Of a stretch of DNA of 64,000 nt, positions 1 to 12,870 are shown one piece after another. The stretch covers positions 20,945,965-21,009,964 of the forward strand of contig NC_059082.1 in NCBI RefSeq assembly GCF_020497125.1. The letters are read 5' to 3'. Source of the DNA: Mauremys mutica (lineage: Eukaryota; Chordata; Testudines; Geoemydidae). Below the pieces are notes generated by a model. It worked only from the letters and a program-made list of their open reading frames with translations, searched no databases and was not told where the DNA came from. Position numbers and translations under genes: made by a program. The first letter of the stretch is position 1. Each line of letters begins with the position of its first letter.

Positions 1-990
1 TCCATACTTGACTTCCCCTCACCCAGAGATTATTTTTATTTTTTTACACAAGTTTGAGAGAAATCCATTCACCTGTTTTTGAATTATGGAAAGGTGAAAA
101 AAGTATACTTTTCCCATTTCAAGTAAATGTTAAGTGATTTTTAAAAAAAAAACATACAGAATTTGAAAATGGCTGATCTTTACGAACTGACATTTTCAGG
201 TTGGCTAGCTCTGACTCGGTACCGGGCACTTTCATTACTTGCAAAGGGTCAAAAAAAGAACACCCAAACAACAGATATAAGCATTTTTTTAAAATTGGTT
301 TTGTGCATGCACGGTAGCAATTTTTGCTAATGTTGGGAACTACATCATCATCTGCACTGCTGAATTAGCACTGTAGTTAACAACCATGGTTGTAAGTTTT
401 CAACATCTTTCTCTGTAGGAAAATCAAGAAAGCAGGAGGATTCTGTACAGAAATCTTTATGCTCCTGTGGAGCTCATAAACCCTGCAAAAGGGAAACTTT
501 CTTCTGCAAAATTTATCACTACAAGAGAGAATTGTTAGCCGCAGAAGATCTGCTAGCAAAGGAGTAGAGGCTGTCACCTTGAGAAAGCCCATAATTTCTG
601 TTCAAGAAATTAACAAGCTCCATGAACAAAGGTTGTAAGTAAACTTCACAAGCCTAAAAGCCTGGTATTGTATTACAGTTCCCAGATAACCTGTGTGGCT
701 GGTGGGCCCAATCTCCTCCTTCTCCCCTATGCAGAATCTAACACCTTGGAGCACTGTTTGTTGGGTTGTGAGAATAGTGCTGACTCCTTCCCAAATATTC
801 TGTATAAGAGAAGTGAGATATGTCCCTGGAGAGACCCATCCACATGTAGGACTAGATGTCACAAACTGGGCCATGGAATTTAAAATGCAAAACCTTGTCT
901 TCATATAATATTAAATTAAAAAACTTTAATGCTGTAAAGTTAGGGAAAGAAAATGTTAGTCTTCTCATAGTAACACTCTTTGGGGTTAGT
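1..990. other. AT-rich non-coding stretch
   Basis: I see no gene here. Open frames are short, overlap on both strands and have no recognisable domain. No clear repeat family was recognised. Confidence 0.5.
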
Positions 991-994
991 GAGT

Positions 995-1290
995 GAGTGA
1001 GTAGGGGGAAGGAACAGTAGGTAGGAGGGGACTTGGGGGCAGCAGGTAGGTGAACTGTTGAATTAAAGGAACGGGTATTAGAATTATATTGGATGTACTG
1101 GGGGAAAGACTTATTAGCTGGTGAGGCTGAGAACTGATAAATTTGGAATGGGTCTGAGAACTGCAGAGGATGAGGGAAACTGAGAATGGAACTGATAGAC
1201 TGGGTGAGGCTGTAACTGATTTGATGAATTGGGGAAGGGGAACTGAGAATATAATAGACTGGGAATGACAATGAACATTTGATTGAGTGA
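995..1290. repeat. Purine-rich degenerate tandem-like tract
   Basis: The plus strand is G/A-rich and repeatedly uses variants of GGGGAACTGAGAAT, GAACTGATAGACTGGG and GGTGAGGCTG with irregular spacing. This looks like an old minisatellite worn down by mutation. The long antisense open frames here (rich in Ser, Leu, Pro) come from the lack of stops in a pyrimidine-rich strand and are not taken as genes. Confidence 0.4.
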
Positions 1291-1379
1291 AAGGGGAGGC
1301 AAACTCAATAGACAGAGTAAAGACAGAATTAATAAACTAGAGAAGAGGGAATAAGATTGAAGCAGATTATTAACTGGTA

Positions 1380-2125
1380 CCACAAAACTGATGCAACAAC
1401 CTCTGTGCCAATTTGTCTTTGTGGATAAAACTTAGAATCTTCAGCTTCAAGAAAGACTCCTGTGCTATTTGAGCTAAAGGAGTAACTGTACTAGTTAATA
1501 GCTTTAGTAGGCATTTATCCTTTATGTTGACCAGGCACTTAAGTGGAATACAACATACTGAGAAAGCAATAACGCTCTTCCTGTCAAGGGAAGCTTGGCC
1601 TTAGCAACCAAAGTTTGTGTTTGAAATCTAGTATCTTTCCACCCCACAAAGTAATAAACAAGAGCTTTACACCATCAGAAAGAGGAGATTCCTAGTGTTC
1701 CAATGTGATAGCAACTAGCTTGTAAGTCTTGGAACTTCCCAAGATATCAGACTTCAAAATTATAACATCTTTCTTCCCTTTTATTTATAAATGTAATAAA
1801 AAGTTTCTCATCCCTTCTGCTTCTCTAAAGGCAGTTTACATTATTTGAACAATAAACCAAAGCCAAATCAGCAGCAAAAACTCCAGCAAAATCCCATCCA
1901 TGACAATTCAAAAGGTAGGGCTTTCCTCACTAAAACTCAACCACCCATAAACCAAATTTCCACTATCAAACTCACCCTACTCAGACATGAGGGGAAAGGA
2001 CGGGGCTTGCATAGTGGCCTCCCAATGAAGAATCCCAGACTTTTCAGACCAAAGATAGTACTTCTACCACAACTGAAGGCTCCTCATGGAGGAAGCTCTA
2101 TCCTCAATCCCCTCTATGTCAGATA
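1380..2125. other. Non-coding stretch
   Basis: No gene, RNA or clear repeat seen. A 93-codon open frame at 1845-2126 has low-complexity composition (Asn, Gln, Pro, Lys) and no domain; its end runs into the LINE relic that follows. Confidence 0.4.
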
Positions 2126-2129
2126 AAAA

Positions 2130-3330
2130 AGAATCCAGCTCATATGTCTCTGCTGAGCAAAGTATGGCAGCAGTCTCTCATGTAGGAAGGCCCCAAGCCA
2201 GTTGGGGCTTCACAGATTAAAGCCAACATCTTAAAATCCACCCAGAAACCAACAGGCAGGCAGTGCACATCATGGAATACTTGTGTTCTGTGCCCTCATT
2301 AAAGTATGCCATTTACTAAGTGGGCTGCTGTATTCCAAATCAACTCAAGTTTCCAAGTTAACCTGAAGTGTAGCCCCATTGCAAGAATCTAGCCTCAACA
2401 TAATAAACACATAAACCACTGCAGTCAGACCCACACCCAAGATAAATGGTTGCAGGTACTCACAGACTGCAAACTTGAGTAACAAATGGCCAGTGCACTC
2501 ACTCAATAGATCATCTGCATCACAGCATTTGGCTGTTTCCTGCAGGAAACATCACTTTGGTTTTATCTGGATAGAGCTTCAGCCAACTCTTATTCAAGAT
2601 CCAGCCACTTCCAAACACTAGGGCAGTGTTCCCACAGTTATGGTACAGTTCAGGTGAGACAGTACTATTGAGTTGAGGTGTTGTCAGCATATTGAAAGCG
2701 AGTAACTATAGACTGTGGTGCTAATTCTTCGATCAGCACCATATACAGATTGAACAAGATTGGAAACAAGATGCAACCTGGTGGAACTCCACACCATAGC
2801 ACCCTATGGAGGAAGAGCAATTGTCACACCTTAGGGGAACACTTAAGAAAATAATGAAGTCACTCAAGAGCATCTCCATTTACTCCCACTACAGTCTGCA
2901 AACAAATCAATACCCCCTCTGGTCATCAATGTCAATGGCTGCTGATACACCTGACAATATCAGCATAGACATCCAGTCTTTGTTCATTCCCAGATCATTT
3001 ACTAATGCCACCAGCACAATTTCTACCCATATACCCAGATCTGTACCCAAAACATCAAGGAGGTCTGAGGAATCTAAGTACGTAAATAGTTGTCTCACCA
3101 CCACAAACTTCTCTATGATCTTAACCCATAATAGAAGATGTCATACTGGCCAATAATTAATCAGATGGATAGCATCAAGGGTTGGTTGGGAAGCAAATGT
3201 TTCAGAGTTGCCTCCTTAAGAGACCGCCTGAAGGGAAATGTTGACAATCCCCACCAAAAATTGACCCCATACTTCCTTATTACCCTTTATCATGCAGGAA
3301 GGACAGGCATTCAGAGGATAGGTATTAGTT
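2130..3330 (-). pseudogene. L2-type LINE reverse transcriptase relic
   Basis: On the minus strand, broken frames read in the right order as the reverse transcriptase of an L2/L3-type non-LTR retrotransposon. Around 2920-3080 is a segment ending SGVSAAIDIDDQ, matching the L2 block SAAFDTVDH. Around 2750-2800 is GVPPGCILFPILFNLYM, the GVPQGS(I/V)LxPLLFxIYM block. About 70 bases on is QYADN, the catalytic YADD motif with its last Asp lost. Around 2200-2290 is VHCLPVGFWVDFKMLAL, the C-terminal LHWLPVxFRIDFK block. Many stops and frameshifts show it is long dead. The reverse transcriptase copied LINE RNA at the target site. Assignment to the L2/CR1 group is firm; the exact subfamily is not. Confidence 0.75.
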
Positions 3331-3334
3331 ATAA

Positions 3335-6300
3335 CTTTTTTTTTCCTTCTGTGCAGTGAACTAATGGCAATGAAGTCTATCCAGCTTTACAAAAGGGGAT
3401 ATGAAAAATAGACATTTTTGTAAATCTGTCTAAGACATTTCAAAAATAGATTTTCTTTAAAATACAAGGCATATGCAGAATACTCTGGATGATAGGATGG
3501 TATGAGGTTTTTATTGGCACTTGTTAGGGATAACCTGCATACGTCACACATGACTTATTACTTATAATTAATGTGGCCATTATAAATTGATGCCAATAAA
3601 ATATCTTGTAACTCCAGAACACCATCATGCTGTCTCTCACATATATACACAAAAGTAGGTATATAGTGTTGCTGGCCAAAATCTGAACTGACATTACAAA
3701 ATCTTTACTGTTGACAATATCAAAATAAAAATCCTTATAATGGACAGTTCTAGCAGGTTCTTCTTATCCTACTTACTCTCTCCTCCAATTTCTGCAGGTC
3801 AAGATCTTCAAAAGTGGCTTGTTACTTTGGCGGGCGGGGGGGGGGAGGGAGGAGGCGGCTCTATTTTTGGGTGCCAAATTTGAGACTTATTAAGGGTGCC
3901 TAATTTTTAGAAAGTACCGATAACCCATATTCTGGATATTTCTCTACAGCAAATTACTGCTTGGCAACTTAGTGTGCTGAAGATTCACACCCTACCTTGC
4001 TATGCACTAACTTGCTCTGTAGACAATTCTTCTTCAGACCCCATTGTACCTACAGATTGAGGCACCCAAAAATCCCAAGTCATTGTTAAAAATCTTGGCC
4101 TAAAAATATGGCCTGCTTCCATTGACTACAGTGGGCTTTCAATCAAGCCCATACAGAACAAAAATCACAGTATGACAATAACTGTTTTAATAATACTCAC
4201 GCCTAAGTAGAAGTCAATTGTTAAAGTAAAATAAATATTTATGTACAACAGTCCAAGAAGTACTGACCTAATCTTTCTTTTGCATCTTGATCTGTGCAGC
4301 TAGGCAGTGGATTACCAATATTTATATAAGATGCCCTTTAAAATTAGTACATAGCTTGAATTTAGAAAGGTCAAAGGAACAATCTTCATTCTATTCTCAG
4401 ACATTTAGTAAAACCTGACCTTCCCTAGTGTGTTATATGTCCTCTACTCTTACAAGATTTAATAAAGGCTGCTCCGTCCATGCAGCTTTCCCACACTTCT
4501 CAACAGAAAGTTCTATAACCTGAAGACGTTAGAGGTATTTAAACATAAATTTATGAGACAGGAGTAGACCAACAAAAGATTTAGAGCTAGCAGAGAATTC
4601 ATTTCAAAACAATGGCTTTTTTATTTATTTCTGTTTTTTACAGTGAATCCAAAATCAGAAAACATGTGAGCATCAGTATACAAATAACTCTCTATTTTGG
4701 GGTCCTGAGAAGTTTCAGCAATTGCTTGTAGTGTAATGAATGTTTGTAATTCATTAGATTCTGTTTAAACATGCAAAGCACGCCATGACATCAATGATGT
4801 TCTCTTTATCTCAATAAATAGGCTATTACACTTAATATACTTCCAGTTAAGCCAGCATGGTTAAAATAAGTATTTCTTGTATTTATTCTAATTTTAAATT
4901 GTGTATTCATATTTTAATAAGATTTAAATTAATTGTCACATCCCAGACAAGACCGCGCTCTGCCAATTATCCCAGTAAGCTTCAGAATCTTTATAGTATA
5001 CTATCTACATATTATATCTTCTCCACAAATGTATCTGTTTATATAATTTTGCAAATGATAAGACATGTAGGCCATCTAAATAAACTCAAAATTATCATGG
5101 ACAGATCCTTCATAGATTTTCAGTTTATAGCTGTCAATCTTCTTACAGCTGCTACATAACAAAACAACAGTTCTTTTCTTCATGCAGACAAGCAAATTCA
5201 ATAAACATCGGTAAAGACTCTTTTGCAAAAGAAAGAAAATCCTGGGTCTCCAACAATCTATTAAACCTTTTCTTATTTACTTCTGAACTTCTACATGATT
5301 TTTAAATCATTCATACAAGATGTACATATTTTAATGCTGCATTTAATCAAATATGAATTTTGCAAAACATGAATCTGCTGATTGCTAGACACACATTTTG
5401 TTGACAAAAGTATGATCAAGACTATTAATGAATAAATTCATTAACAAAGATAGATGTACTGACTTACCATTCACATTGCATTATAATTTGGAGTCTGGGG
5501 AACAGAGAATGCAAGTAGTATGCAAGGGGCTAAAAGGGCCATTAAGGGTAGTCAAATTTATATTTCACTTTATCTCAATCAAAATCTGCTTGAAATGGTC
5601 CATGTTATTCTAACATTTGAAAAGAACAACAACAAATGTACAATAGAAAGATCAATGCTGTGCGCAATAATATAAATTCAGTGCTCTAAAATGAAGAGGA
5701 CAAAGTGGAGACAAACTGAACAGTAGTTAGAAATACTGTTAAAGGTTGAATTAGGGACAGACAGCTATGATGACAGGCAAACAAAAGCATTTAATCAATA
5801 AAAATCAATGTGAAAAGGACAATAAATTGAAAAATTAAAACAGATTGCTACTAAAGAAGAGAAATAATAAATGGGTACATTGATGATAGATAAAACAGAC
5901 ATCTAGCGCTGGTAAAATACTTATATTTAATTTTATAAGTCACTTCTGAATTTCCTATTTCTTCAAATAAATTATACATCACTTTCCATAATCATAACAC
6001 CAGTTCTATGTCATGGATTTTCCCTTTGAAATCAAGCTCTGAGTTAGACAGAGGTTTTCATATAACTAACATGTTTCTCCTGGGGGCTAGAAACGAAGCT
6101 TCAGCAGACTGGAGCACTTAGCAAGTCCGTCAAGAACTGTCAAACCAAAATACATTCAGGGCATTAGATATGTTAGAGTCCATTGGGATTTACACCCAGC
6201 ACCACTTGATGCACATGAACAATTTAGTGTTAAGAGTTGTACCAGTTGTTACCAAAAGAATTAAAAAAAAATCACTAGCAGCTTGTTCAGCTAAAATCAA

Positions 6301-7235
6301 ACCCCCTTTGTGGGAGAAGTAAACAAAGTGACCGGGAGATGGAATTAAATAAACAGGAAGGGGAAACTGTATGCGTGTATACAGTTACACACATTATTTG
6401 AAAGGCATGTGTGTGTGATATATGTGCATCAATACTGTATTGATCTATTCTGCTCTGGGTGCACCTGCATTAGTGTTAGGAGGAGTTCACGTGGACACTG
6501 TGGAGGGGGGAGAGGAATCTTTAATAGCATGTCTATGATATACGGTAAGATCTGAGAAGTGGATAACATCATTAAAAAAATTAGAATTCCTCAGCCCATC
6601 AAATAGAAACTGCTGAGCACTCCAGCTGAGACAATAATTGGAAAGTGGAAACATCCTGAACGAATTAAACCAAGAGAAAAACCATTGAAGGTATATAGAT
6701 GCAAACACATACACAGCGCATAGAAAGAAAAGCACATACCGTATTGTACATATTTGTACTGAGCCTATATACACTGAATCTCTTATACCAATATTTTAAA
6801 ATTTAAAAAATCCATTATTAAACTGCGTCCCCCTAAAATGCGTTCACTGGCTTTACAGAGAGGCTTTCATTCATCTCCAAGCGTGTGCTTCCTTTACGGT
6901 GGGAACAGGCTCTAAGTTTTACGCTCAAAGCCAGGAGCTGTCTGCTTTATTGAGACAACTATTATCATAATCCCTCATCTATCCTGAGATTGTGGTGAGG
7001 AAGTCAGTTTTACCCCCAGACCAATCCTTCTCAGCAAAGTACAGAACCCTGACATCTCCTCACGCTTAGAGACCATCAGCAGCGTCCCTGTCTCCCGGCC
7101 ACTGGCACGGATGGAAATAACACTGCAAAACAATGAGCCAAGAGAAAAAAAGAGACCCACCCAGAGAAATGCAACGAAACCGACCAAACCCTGAGAAAGA
7201 AAGGACCCCTCTCCAACAAAAACCACACACACACA
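3335..7235. other. Long AT-rich non-coding stretch
   Basis: I see no gene. There is a G-rich run at about 3829-3855 and short TG/CA runs around 6400-6430. At about 4085-4165 a short sequence with the TCCATTGACT...CAGTGGG pattern recalls the small palindromic repeats seen elsewhere in the window. The rest is unassigned, probably intron or intergenic DNA. Confidence 0.5.
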
Positions 7236-7239
7236 CTCC

Positions 7240-8420
7240 TTCTCTCTCTCACACACAGGACTTTTCCCACGCACCGATTCCCCCCCCCCTTTTTTTTTAA
7301 ATGTAGCAAATCTTTCTACTCACTGACATTATGATCCAGCACCTACGTAACCGCAGGAGGACTGTGTGCGTGCGTGTGTGTGTAGGGGTGTCTCACCTCC
7401 AGACAGTCTGCATAGAGCTACTCTTTGGAAATAAAGATTGAAAAATAAGAGGAAAAAAAAATAAGACACGGGCCAACTCACTCGCTTTCCTTCCCTCTCC
7501 CCCAAATCCCGAGGTGCAGCAGCTCCGCGTGGGAGCGACGCTCACCGCCACCCAGGGGACGCCGCGTCTGGGCTGCGAGCTCCGGTTCCCCCCGGCTCGG
7601 TCAGGGCGCCCGGGGAGCGCGGGAGCGCTGCAGCCGAGCGGGCCGCGCTGTCCCCGGCCTGGCAGCCTGCTAGCGAGGAGCACAGACTTACTTGGGGCTG
7701 CGGCTCGCTCAGGAAAGCACCTGCTCCGGGCTCTGACAGCGGCGACAGGCAGGCGGTGCAGGCTCAGCTCCCGGCACGGCAAACTCCCGGTCCGGCTCCC
7801 TCCCAGCCCCGGGTGACTCCACTTCAAACCCCACGCCCACCCCCCGCCTCCCGCCACTCCCCGCGCCTAACGCCCCTCCGCGGCCATTGCCTCAGCGCCC
7901 CACGCGCGTCGCGTAGCGACCTCCCTGCCGCTGAGCGCCCCCCACCCCCAGCACCCCACGCGGGTTCCGGCCGCAGCCCCCAGCCTGAAGCGAACCCCAG
8001 AGCCTCCTTCTTCCACCCAACGCCGCGCCCAGCGTCCCCTTCTCCCAGGGCCACCCCCTCCAGCCTGTGCCTCCTCCGACCCAACCGCACCCCAGCGCCT
8101 CTGCCTGCTTCCATCCTCCTCTCCTCGCTGGGTGTCTCAGTATGGCCTTCTCCCCCTCATCCCAGTATTTCCTGGAGACCCCCTTACAGCCCAGTCCTCC
8201 CCGCGTCTCCATCAGCCATGCATCACTTTTACACCCTCTCCCTTGTCCCCAAAGCAGCCCCCATCTCAGAGACACCCCCCCCGTCTTGCAGCTTCTCATA
8301 CCCAATGTCTCCTCCGCCCATGTAGATCCCACACCTGTGTGTTGCCTCAGACACACAGACCCCTCCCCTACACCTCAGTTGCAGTCTCACAGGTAGTGCC
8401 TCCACAAGCCCCCTCTTAGG
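7240..8420. promoter_or_regulatory. CpG island, candidate promoter
   Basis: Base composition changes abruptly from the AT-rich surroundings to G+C-rich sequence with many CG dinucleotides, densest at about 7500-8100. Vertebrate CpG islands of this size usually mark promoters. The overlapping long open frames on both strands are a by-product of few stop codons and show no known domain. Most other GC-rich blocks here (solo LTRs, GC-rich repeats) have repeat features, whereas this one has no terminal repeats or target duplications that I can find. It is the best candidate for a host gene start in the window. Confidence 0.55.
7391..7417 (-). other. Possible first-exon end and splice donor
   Basis: On the minus strand the sequence reads ATGCAGACTGTCTGGAG then GTGAGA. 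The donor GGAG|GTGAGA is close to the vertebrate consensus. An exon from the CpG island would end at 7397, and any coding would start MQTVW at 7417. No downstream exon was recognised to the left, so the gene is unknown and the site may be chance. Confidence 0.25.
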
Positions 8421-9585
8421 GCTATTGGAACCTATTCACTCTTCATGGTGCGCCACAGTGGCAAGGCTGTACCTCAGAGGCCTCCTCTCTTCCACCTCTC
8501 AGTGCCTGTCCTTCCTTCATCCCACCATCTTCCTCCTTGTCCTTCTACCTCTCCTTCCTGTCTGCCATTCTTTCTTGGTTTTGGCCTCTCCATTTACTCT
8601 GTCCCTCTCCCAGTTTTTTTTTCTGTGCCCTTTTCTTTTCTCCCCCACCCAGCCCCTGCAGTTCCCCAGTTTCTTCTGCTGTCCTCGTCTTTCTTAGTCC
8701 CCTGTGTCTCTACTGCCCTCCCTGTAATGCAATCCAATTCACTGGGCTTTTTTAAAAATTCTTCCGAGGGTTAGGGACACTATCCATAATGAGGGTGCAT
8801 TGACTGCCTGCATTGCCTACATCTCAGGGAATTCAACAGCCTGGCTGACTGAACCAGCTCCCCACCCCCATCCCCAGCTGACACACAAATGCTCTTCAGT
8901 AATCAATAAAGCACTGAGTTGGTTTAGCTGTGAGGAAAGATATCAAACAGAGATTTTTCTTTTCAAAATGTATTGTTTTACTTTACTTCCTGGTGAAGTT
9001 TCCTGTTTAAATTTAAACACAAAGTTCTTCTCTTGATTTACCCTAAACAGTAAAGAATACTAGATTTAGGCCAAATAAATTATTCCAGTTTGTGTGGATG
9101 TTTTCTTTTCTATCCATGCAATAGAGGTCAGGGTTTGAGCAAACTGGTGAATGTCATATGGTTGCATATTGAAAATGTATTTTCTCATGCATATAAATCA
9201 TTGTGGGTTCACAAACATAGGCTGAGTTCTGAATTTTTGGCATCATTACCAGTTTTGTAGTGGCAGTTATGCACAGTAAATAACTCAGTTATATTTCAGA
9301 GAGAGGGTAACTGGCTAAAGCAACAAAAAGGTGAGCTTGTTCTTGGACTCTTAACTATATTTTAATAATTTTTATAAAGAATTATGTGTCTGCAGTTGCT
9401 TTGTAAATTTCTTTGTTTTAATTCTGTTTCTGAATTTTTTTAGAAAGATATTTATATGTTTGGTATGTATTTGAGTTCAGATCAATTGCTTTTGTGAATA
9501 AATAGAGGCAGAAGTAGATTACTAGATAATCTATTTGGTATAGCATAATTTATAATTTCTTTAAACAAATTACAGAATGCTTCTG
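8421..9585. other. Pyrimidine-rich then AT-rich non-coding
   Basis: From about 8440 to 8770 the plus strand is dominated by C and T, which yields long but meaningless open frames. The remainder is AT-rich with no gene or recognised repeat. Confidence 0.45.
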
Positions 9586-9589
9586 TAGG

Positions 9590-9965
9590 ATAGGAACAAT
9601 AGAAATTTAGAGGTGGTAGGGACCTTGAGAAGACATCAAGATCAGCCTCCTATGCTGAGGAAGGATGAAGTATGTCTAGACCATGTGACAGGTATTTGTC
9701 CAGCCTGTTCTTAAAAACCTCTAATGATGGGGATTCTACAACCTCTGTTGGAAGCCTATTCCAGTGCTTAACTACTTTATAATTAGAAAGTTTTCCCTAA
9801 TATCTAACCTACATCTCTTGCTGCAGGTTAAACCCATTATTTCTTGTCCTACCTCCAGCGGACATGGAGAATAATTGATCACCATTTTCTTTTTTAAAAG
9901 CCCTTAACATCTGAAGACCATTATCAGGTCCCACATCAGTCTTTTCTCAAAACTAAACATGCCCA
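9590..9965 (-). mobile_element. CR1 LINE 3' fragment
   Basis: The plus strand reads the antisense of a CR1 3' end: GAGGTGGTAGGGACCTTGAG, then TTCTTAAAAACCTCTAATGA, GGAAGCCTATTCCAGTGCTT and TTTCCCTAATATCTAACCTA, in the order expected. It is 5'-truncated and clearly diverged from the other CR1 copies here, so it is an older subfamily. Confidence 0.8.
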
Positions 9966-10261
9966 GTTATTTTTTATAATTATAAAGATGGGAGCGGTTA
10001 TTGCCAAGGAGAAATAACAGTAATGTTAGAATGATTTTGATATGTGTTAAGCCATCGAGCATGTCCAGTATACACTAAATGTTTTCCAGAAGCATAAGCA
10101 ATGTCAGTCTGAGCTGGTTGCTGGTTCAAACTGACAAGAATCATGTTATATTGTATCTGGAGTTAGTGTTATGATAGTGCTCTATGTCTTATATCTATAT
10201 AGATAGCACCAGAGGATGGCACTCTAAAATATGTAATATAGTTCCTGAATTTTATAATATT

Positions 10262-10450
10262 GTCTAGCTCTTAGCACTTTTTATCAGTAGATCTCAAAGC
10301 GATTTACAAGGCCATGTATCATTTATCCCTGTTTTACAGATGGAGAAACTGAAGCACAGAGAGGGTAAGTAACTTGCTTAAAGTCACTGAGCAGGCAGGG
10401 CCAGGAATACAACATGAGTTCACCTCCAGTGCTTTATCCTCTAGGCCACA
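10262..10450 (-). mobile_element. MIR-like SINE
   Basis: The plus strand shows TTTTACAGATGGAGAAACTG, AAGCACAGAGAGGGTAAGTA and ACTTGCTTAAAGTCACTGAG, the reverse complement of the MIR core and tRNA-derived region. The preceding ATCTCAAAGCGATTTACAA is the LINE-related tail. Diverged and inactive. Confidence 0.8.
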
Positions 10451-11859
10451 ACAATAAAAATTTGTTGTGTACGGCAACTGGCTTCTAATGTACAGCTCTT
10501 TACATCACATCTTAAAGAATCTCAAAGAAATAATGAACCAGTTACTTCCTTCAAGTGTATTGGGTTTGCAAAGGAAGTTAGTAGAAAAATTGCACCTGCT
10601 TAAACAATAGTTTGGCTTTTTTCTAAATGCCATTGATGCAGCAGAGAGACTGACTTTTTTCACATCAGGTTTGGCTATGTTACAGGTACTTGTGGTTTTG
10701 ACATGGGAGAAGAAAGAAAACAATTACAGGGATTATAGATCGATTTGTTAGGTACTGTAACCCCATAAAAATGGTATTTATGAGACATTTGTTTTATCCT
10801 TGCAGTATGAACCAGTTGATGAATATGTGACTAAAATAAAGACTAAAGCTGAAACATGATTTAGGGAATGATGTGACTGCATTTAAAACAAAAAACAAAA
10901 AACAAACAAGACTCCTTTGTGGAATACAGAATAACCAAGAGGGGCACAGACCACTGTGGAGAAGTGATTTAACTTCAGCCTGAGACATTGCCATTTGCAG
11001 AATCTGTGTCCTAAGTGTCTCAGTTCAGAGTGAACACCATCTCATCAGGAAACCAGTGCAATCTGTAGTTCTGAAATTTGCTGCCAAATTCACCCATCAT
11101 TGCAGAATCATGCTTCAGAATCTCACTTTTTAAAAAAAAATCAAGTTTCTAGTTCCTATGGTTGCAAAGATAACCTTTAACATGTGAAGAAATTGTAAAA
11201 TGATGCCCAGCTGAGTTTGTAAAAAGCTTTAAAAAGTCCTTGCAAAGAAAACTGTAGGCTCAATAGGCCTGATTTTTTTACTGACTTTCATCTTATTTTT
11301 TCATTTACCCCTGTGCAAAGTTGATGTAAAAATGCTACTATTATGCTTAGTTAGTGTTCACATACAAATGGGGTAAATGATTACACAAGCTGCTAGAGCT
11401 TGAGAATCAGGTCCAATGACTGCAGATTGGTAAATACAGCTAAACACCAGTAGCAAAACTCTATCCTTTAACATGGATAATGGCATAAAATGAAATGTTA
11501 TTCCAATATATGTCTTCAGATAAGAAAAAAGGACAGAGGTGTAAAGCAGAACTTGTTTCACATTCAAGACTGAAAATAGCAGTAAAAGGGCAAGAAACTG
11601 TATCTTATTTTAAAATTCAATATCACTTGATAACTTTCCACATAGCAAATGTTGATGTAGCACTTGTTTTAATCTTAAAACACTGCCTAGACATGAAGTT
11701 AGTTTAAAAAAAAATAGATGTTTGCTGCAAATGCCACCAGATAGCACAAAGAACAGACATAATGTGAGAATTTTCAGATGTTTTCCAAAGCTTAAGATGT
11801 CTGAAAAAGAGAATACTACAATAAGTTAGGCAAATCAGTAACGCTAGTGAAGAAGACAC
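10451..11859. other. AT-rich non-coding stretch
   Basis: I see no gene or clear repeat. Open frames are short and unrelated to any family I know. Confidence 0.5.
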
Positions 11860-11862
11860 TTA

Positions 11863-12060
11863 GGCCTGGTCTACACTAGGACTTTAATTCGAATTTAGCA
11901 GCGTTAATTCGAACTAACCGCTCAACCGTCCACACCAGGAAGCCATTTAATTCGAACTAGAGGGCTCTTTAGTTCGAATTTGGTACTCCACCCCGGCAGG
12001 TGGAGTAACGCTAAATTCGACATGGCTAGTTTGAATTAGGCTAGGTGTGGATGGAAATCG
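11863..12060. repeat. H1 left end with TTCGAATT-type repeats
   Basis: After the inverted repeat, the next 150 bp carry several copies of AATTCGAA or close variants (at about 11885, 11907, 11950, 11973 and 12013). The right end carries the same motif. Such subterminal repeats are the usual binding sites of the element's own DNA-binding protein; that role is inferred here. Confidence 0.7.
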
Positions 12061-12083
12061 AACTTAGTAGCTCCGGGAGCTAT

Positions 12084-12096
12084 CCCACAGTGCACC
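12084..12096 (+). promoter_or_regulatory. Shared CCCACAGTGCACC box, H1 left
   Basis: This 13-bp box lies about 220 bp inside the left end, upstream of the Myb-like gene. The same box is near the other end of H1 and near both ends of H2. It may be a protein-binding or promoter site. Confidence 0.5.
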
Positions 12097-12252
12097 ACTC
12101 TGTTGACGCTCTGGACAGCAGCCCGAGCTTGGATTCTCTGCCCAGCCACAGAGGAAATGACCCGCGAAAATTTGAATTCATTTTCCTGTCTGGGCGGTTT
12201 GAATCTGACGTTCTGGTTGCACATCGGGGCGAGCTCCGCAGCACCGGCAGCA

Positions 12253-12777
12253 ATGCAGAGCTCTCCAGCAGAGGAGTTCATGTAATCTCTGAATAGAAAG
12301 AGGGACCCGGCATAGACTGACCGGGAACTCTTCGATCTGATCGGTGTGTGGGGCGAGGAGTCTGTGCTTTCGGAGCTGCGCTCCAACGAACGGAATGCAA
12401 AGACCTACGAGAAGGTCTCCAAAGCCATGATCCAGACAGAGGATACAGCCGGGATGCAACGCAGCGCCGCGTGAAAATCAAGGACCCCAGACAAGCCTAC
12501 CAAAAAATCAAAGCGGCCAACGGACGCTACGGAGCCTGCCACCACTGCCCCACCAGTGACCATGGACTCTGATGATGGGACAGTGTCGACGGACAGTTCC
12601 TCGACGATGTTCACGGACGGGGAAGATGAGGAAGGGTTTGTGGAGGACGAGGCAGGCGATAGCGCTTACAACGCTGGTTTCCCGACAGCCAGGATCTATT
12701 CATCACCGTCACGGAGATCCCCTACCAACCCTCCCCGGCCAGGAACCCGGATCCTGAATCAGGGGTAGGATCTGTCG
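12253..12777 (+). pseudogene. Broken Myb/SANT-like gene, exon 1 (H1)
   Basis: Homologous to the intact exon at 55698-56250. The start ATGCAGAGCTCTCC matches the H2 start, but its frame ends within about ten codons. Later frames still show LFDLIGVWGEESVLSELRS and VKIKDPRQAYQKIKAANGR, the DNA-binding helices, on either side of a frameshift near 12430, followed by the acidic Asp/Glu-rich stretch near 12620. The exon ends at 12777 before GTAAGT, phase 1 as in H2. The protein would have bound the element's subterminal repeats and helped the transposase; this copy cannot be made. Confidence 0.8.
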
Positions 12778-12870
12778 GTAAGTGCTTTAACCATGTTAAC
12801 TTTTATTCTTAATATAACAGGAATCTGAAGTGTGTGAAAAGGAGGTCTCTGTATATATGGTGATAGAACA

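Noticed and set aside
852..1383. Antisense open frames of 139 and 89 codons
   Set aside because: They lie opposite a purine-rich degenerate tandem tract; the Ser/Leu/Pro/Phe composition follows from pyrimidine-rich DNA and no domain is visible.
7393..8396. Six overlapping open frames of 95-189 codons in the CpG island
   Set aside because: They overlap on both strands and in several frames with Pro/Arg/Ala/Ser-rich composition, as expected from GC-rich DNA with few stops. None shows a known domain.
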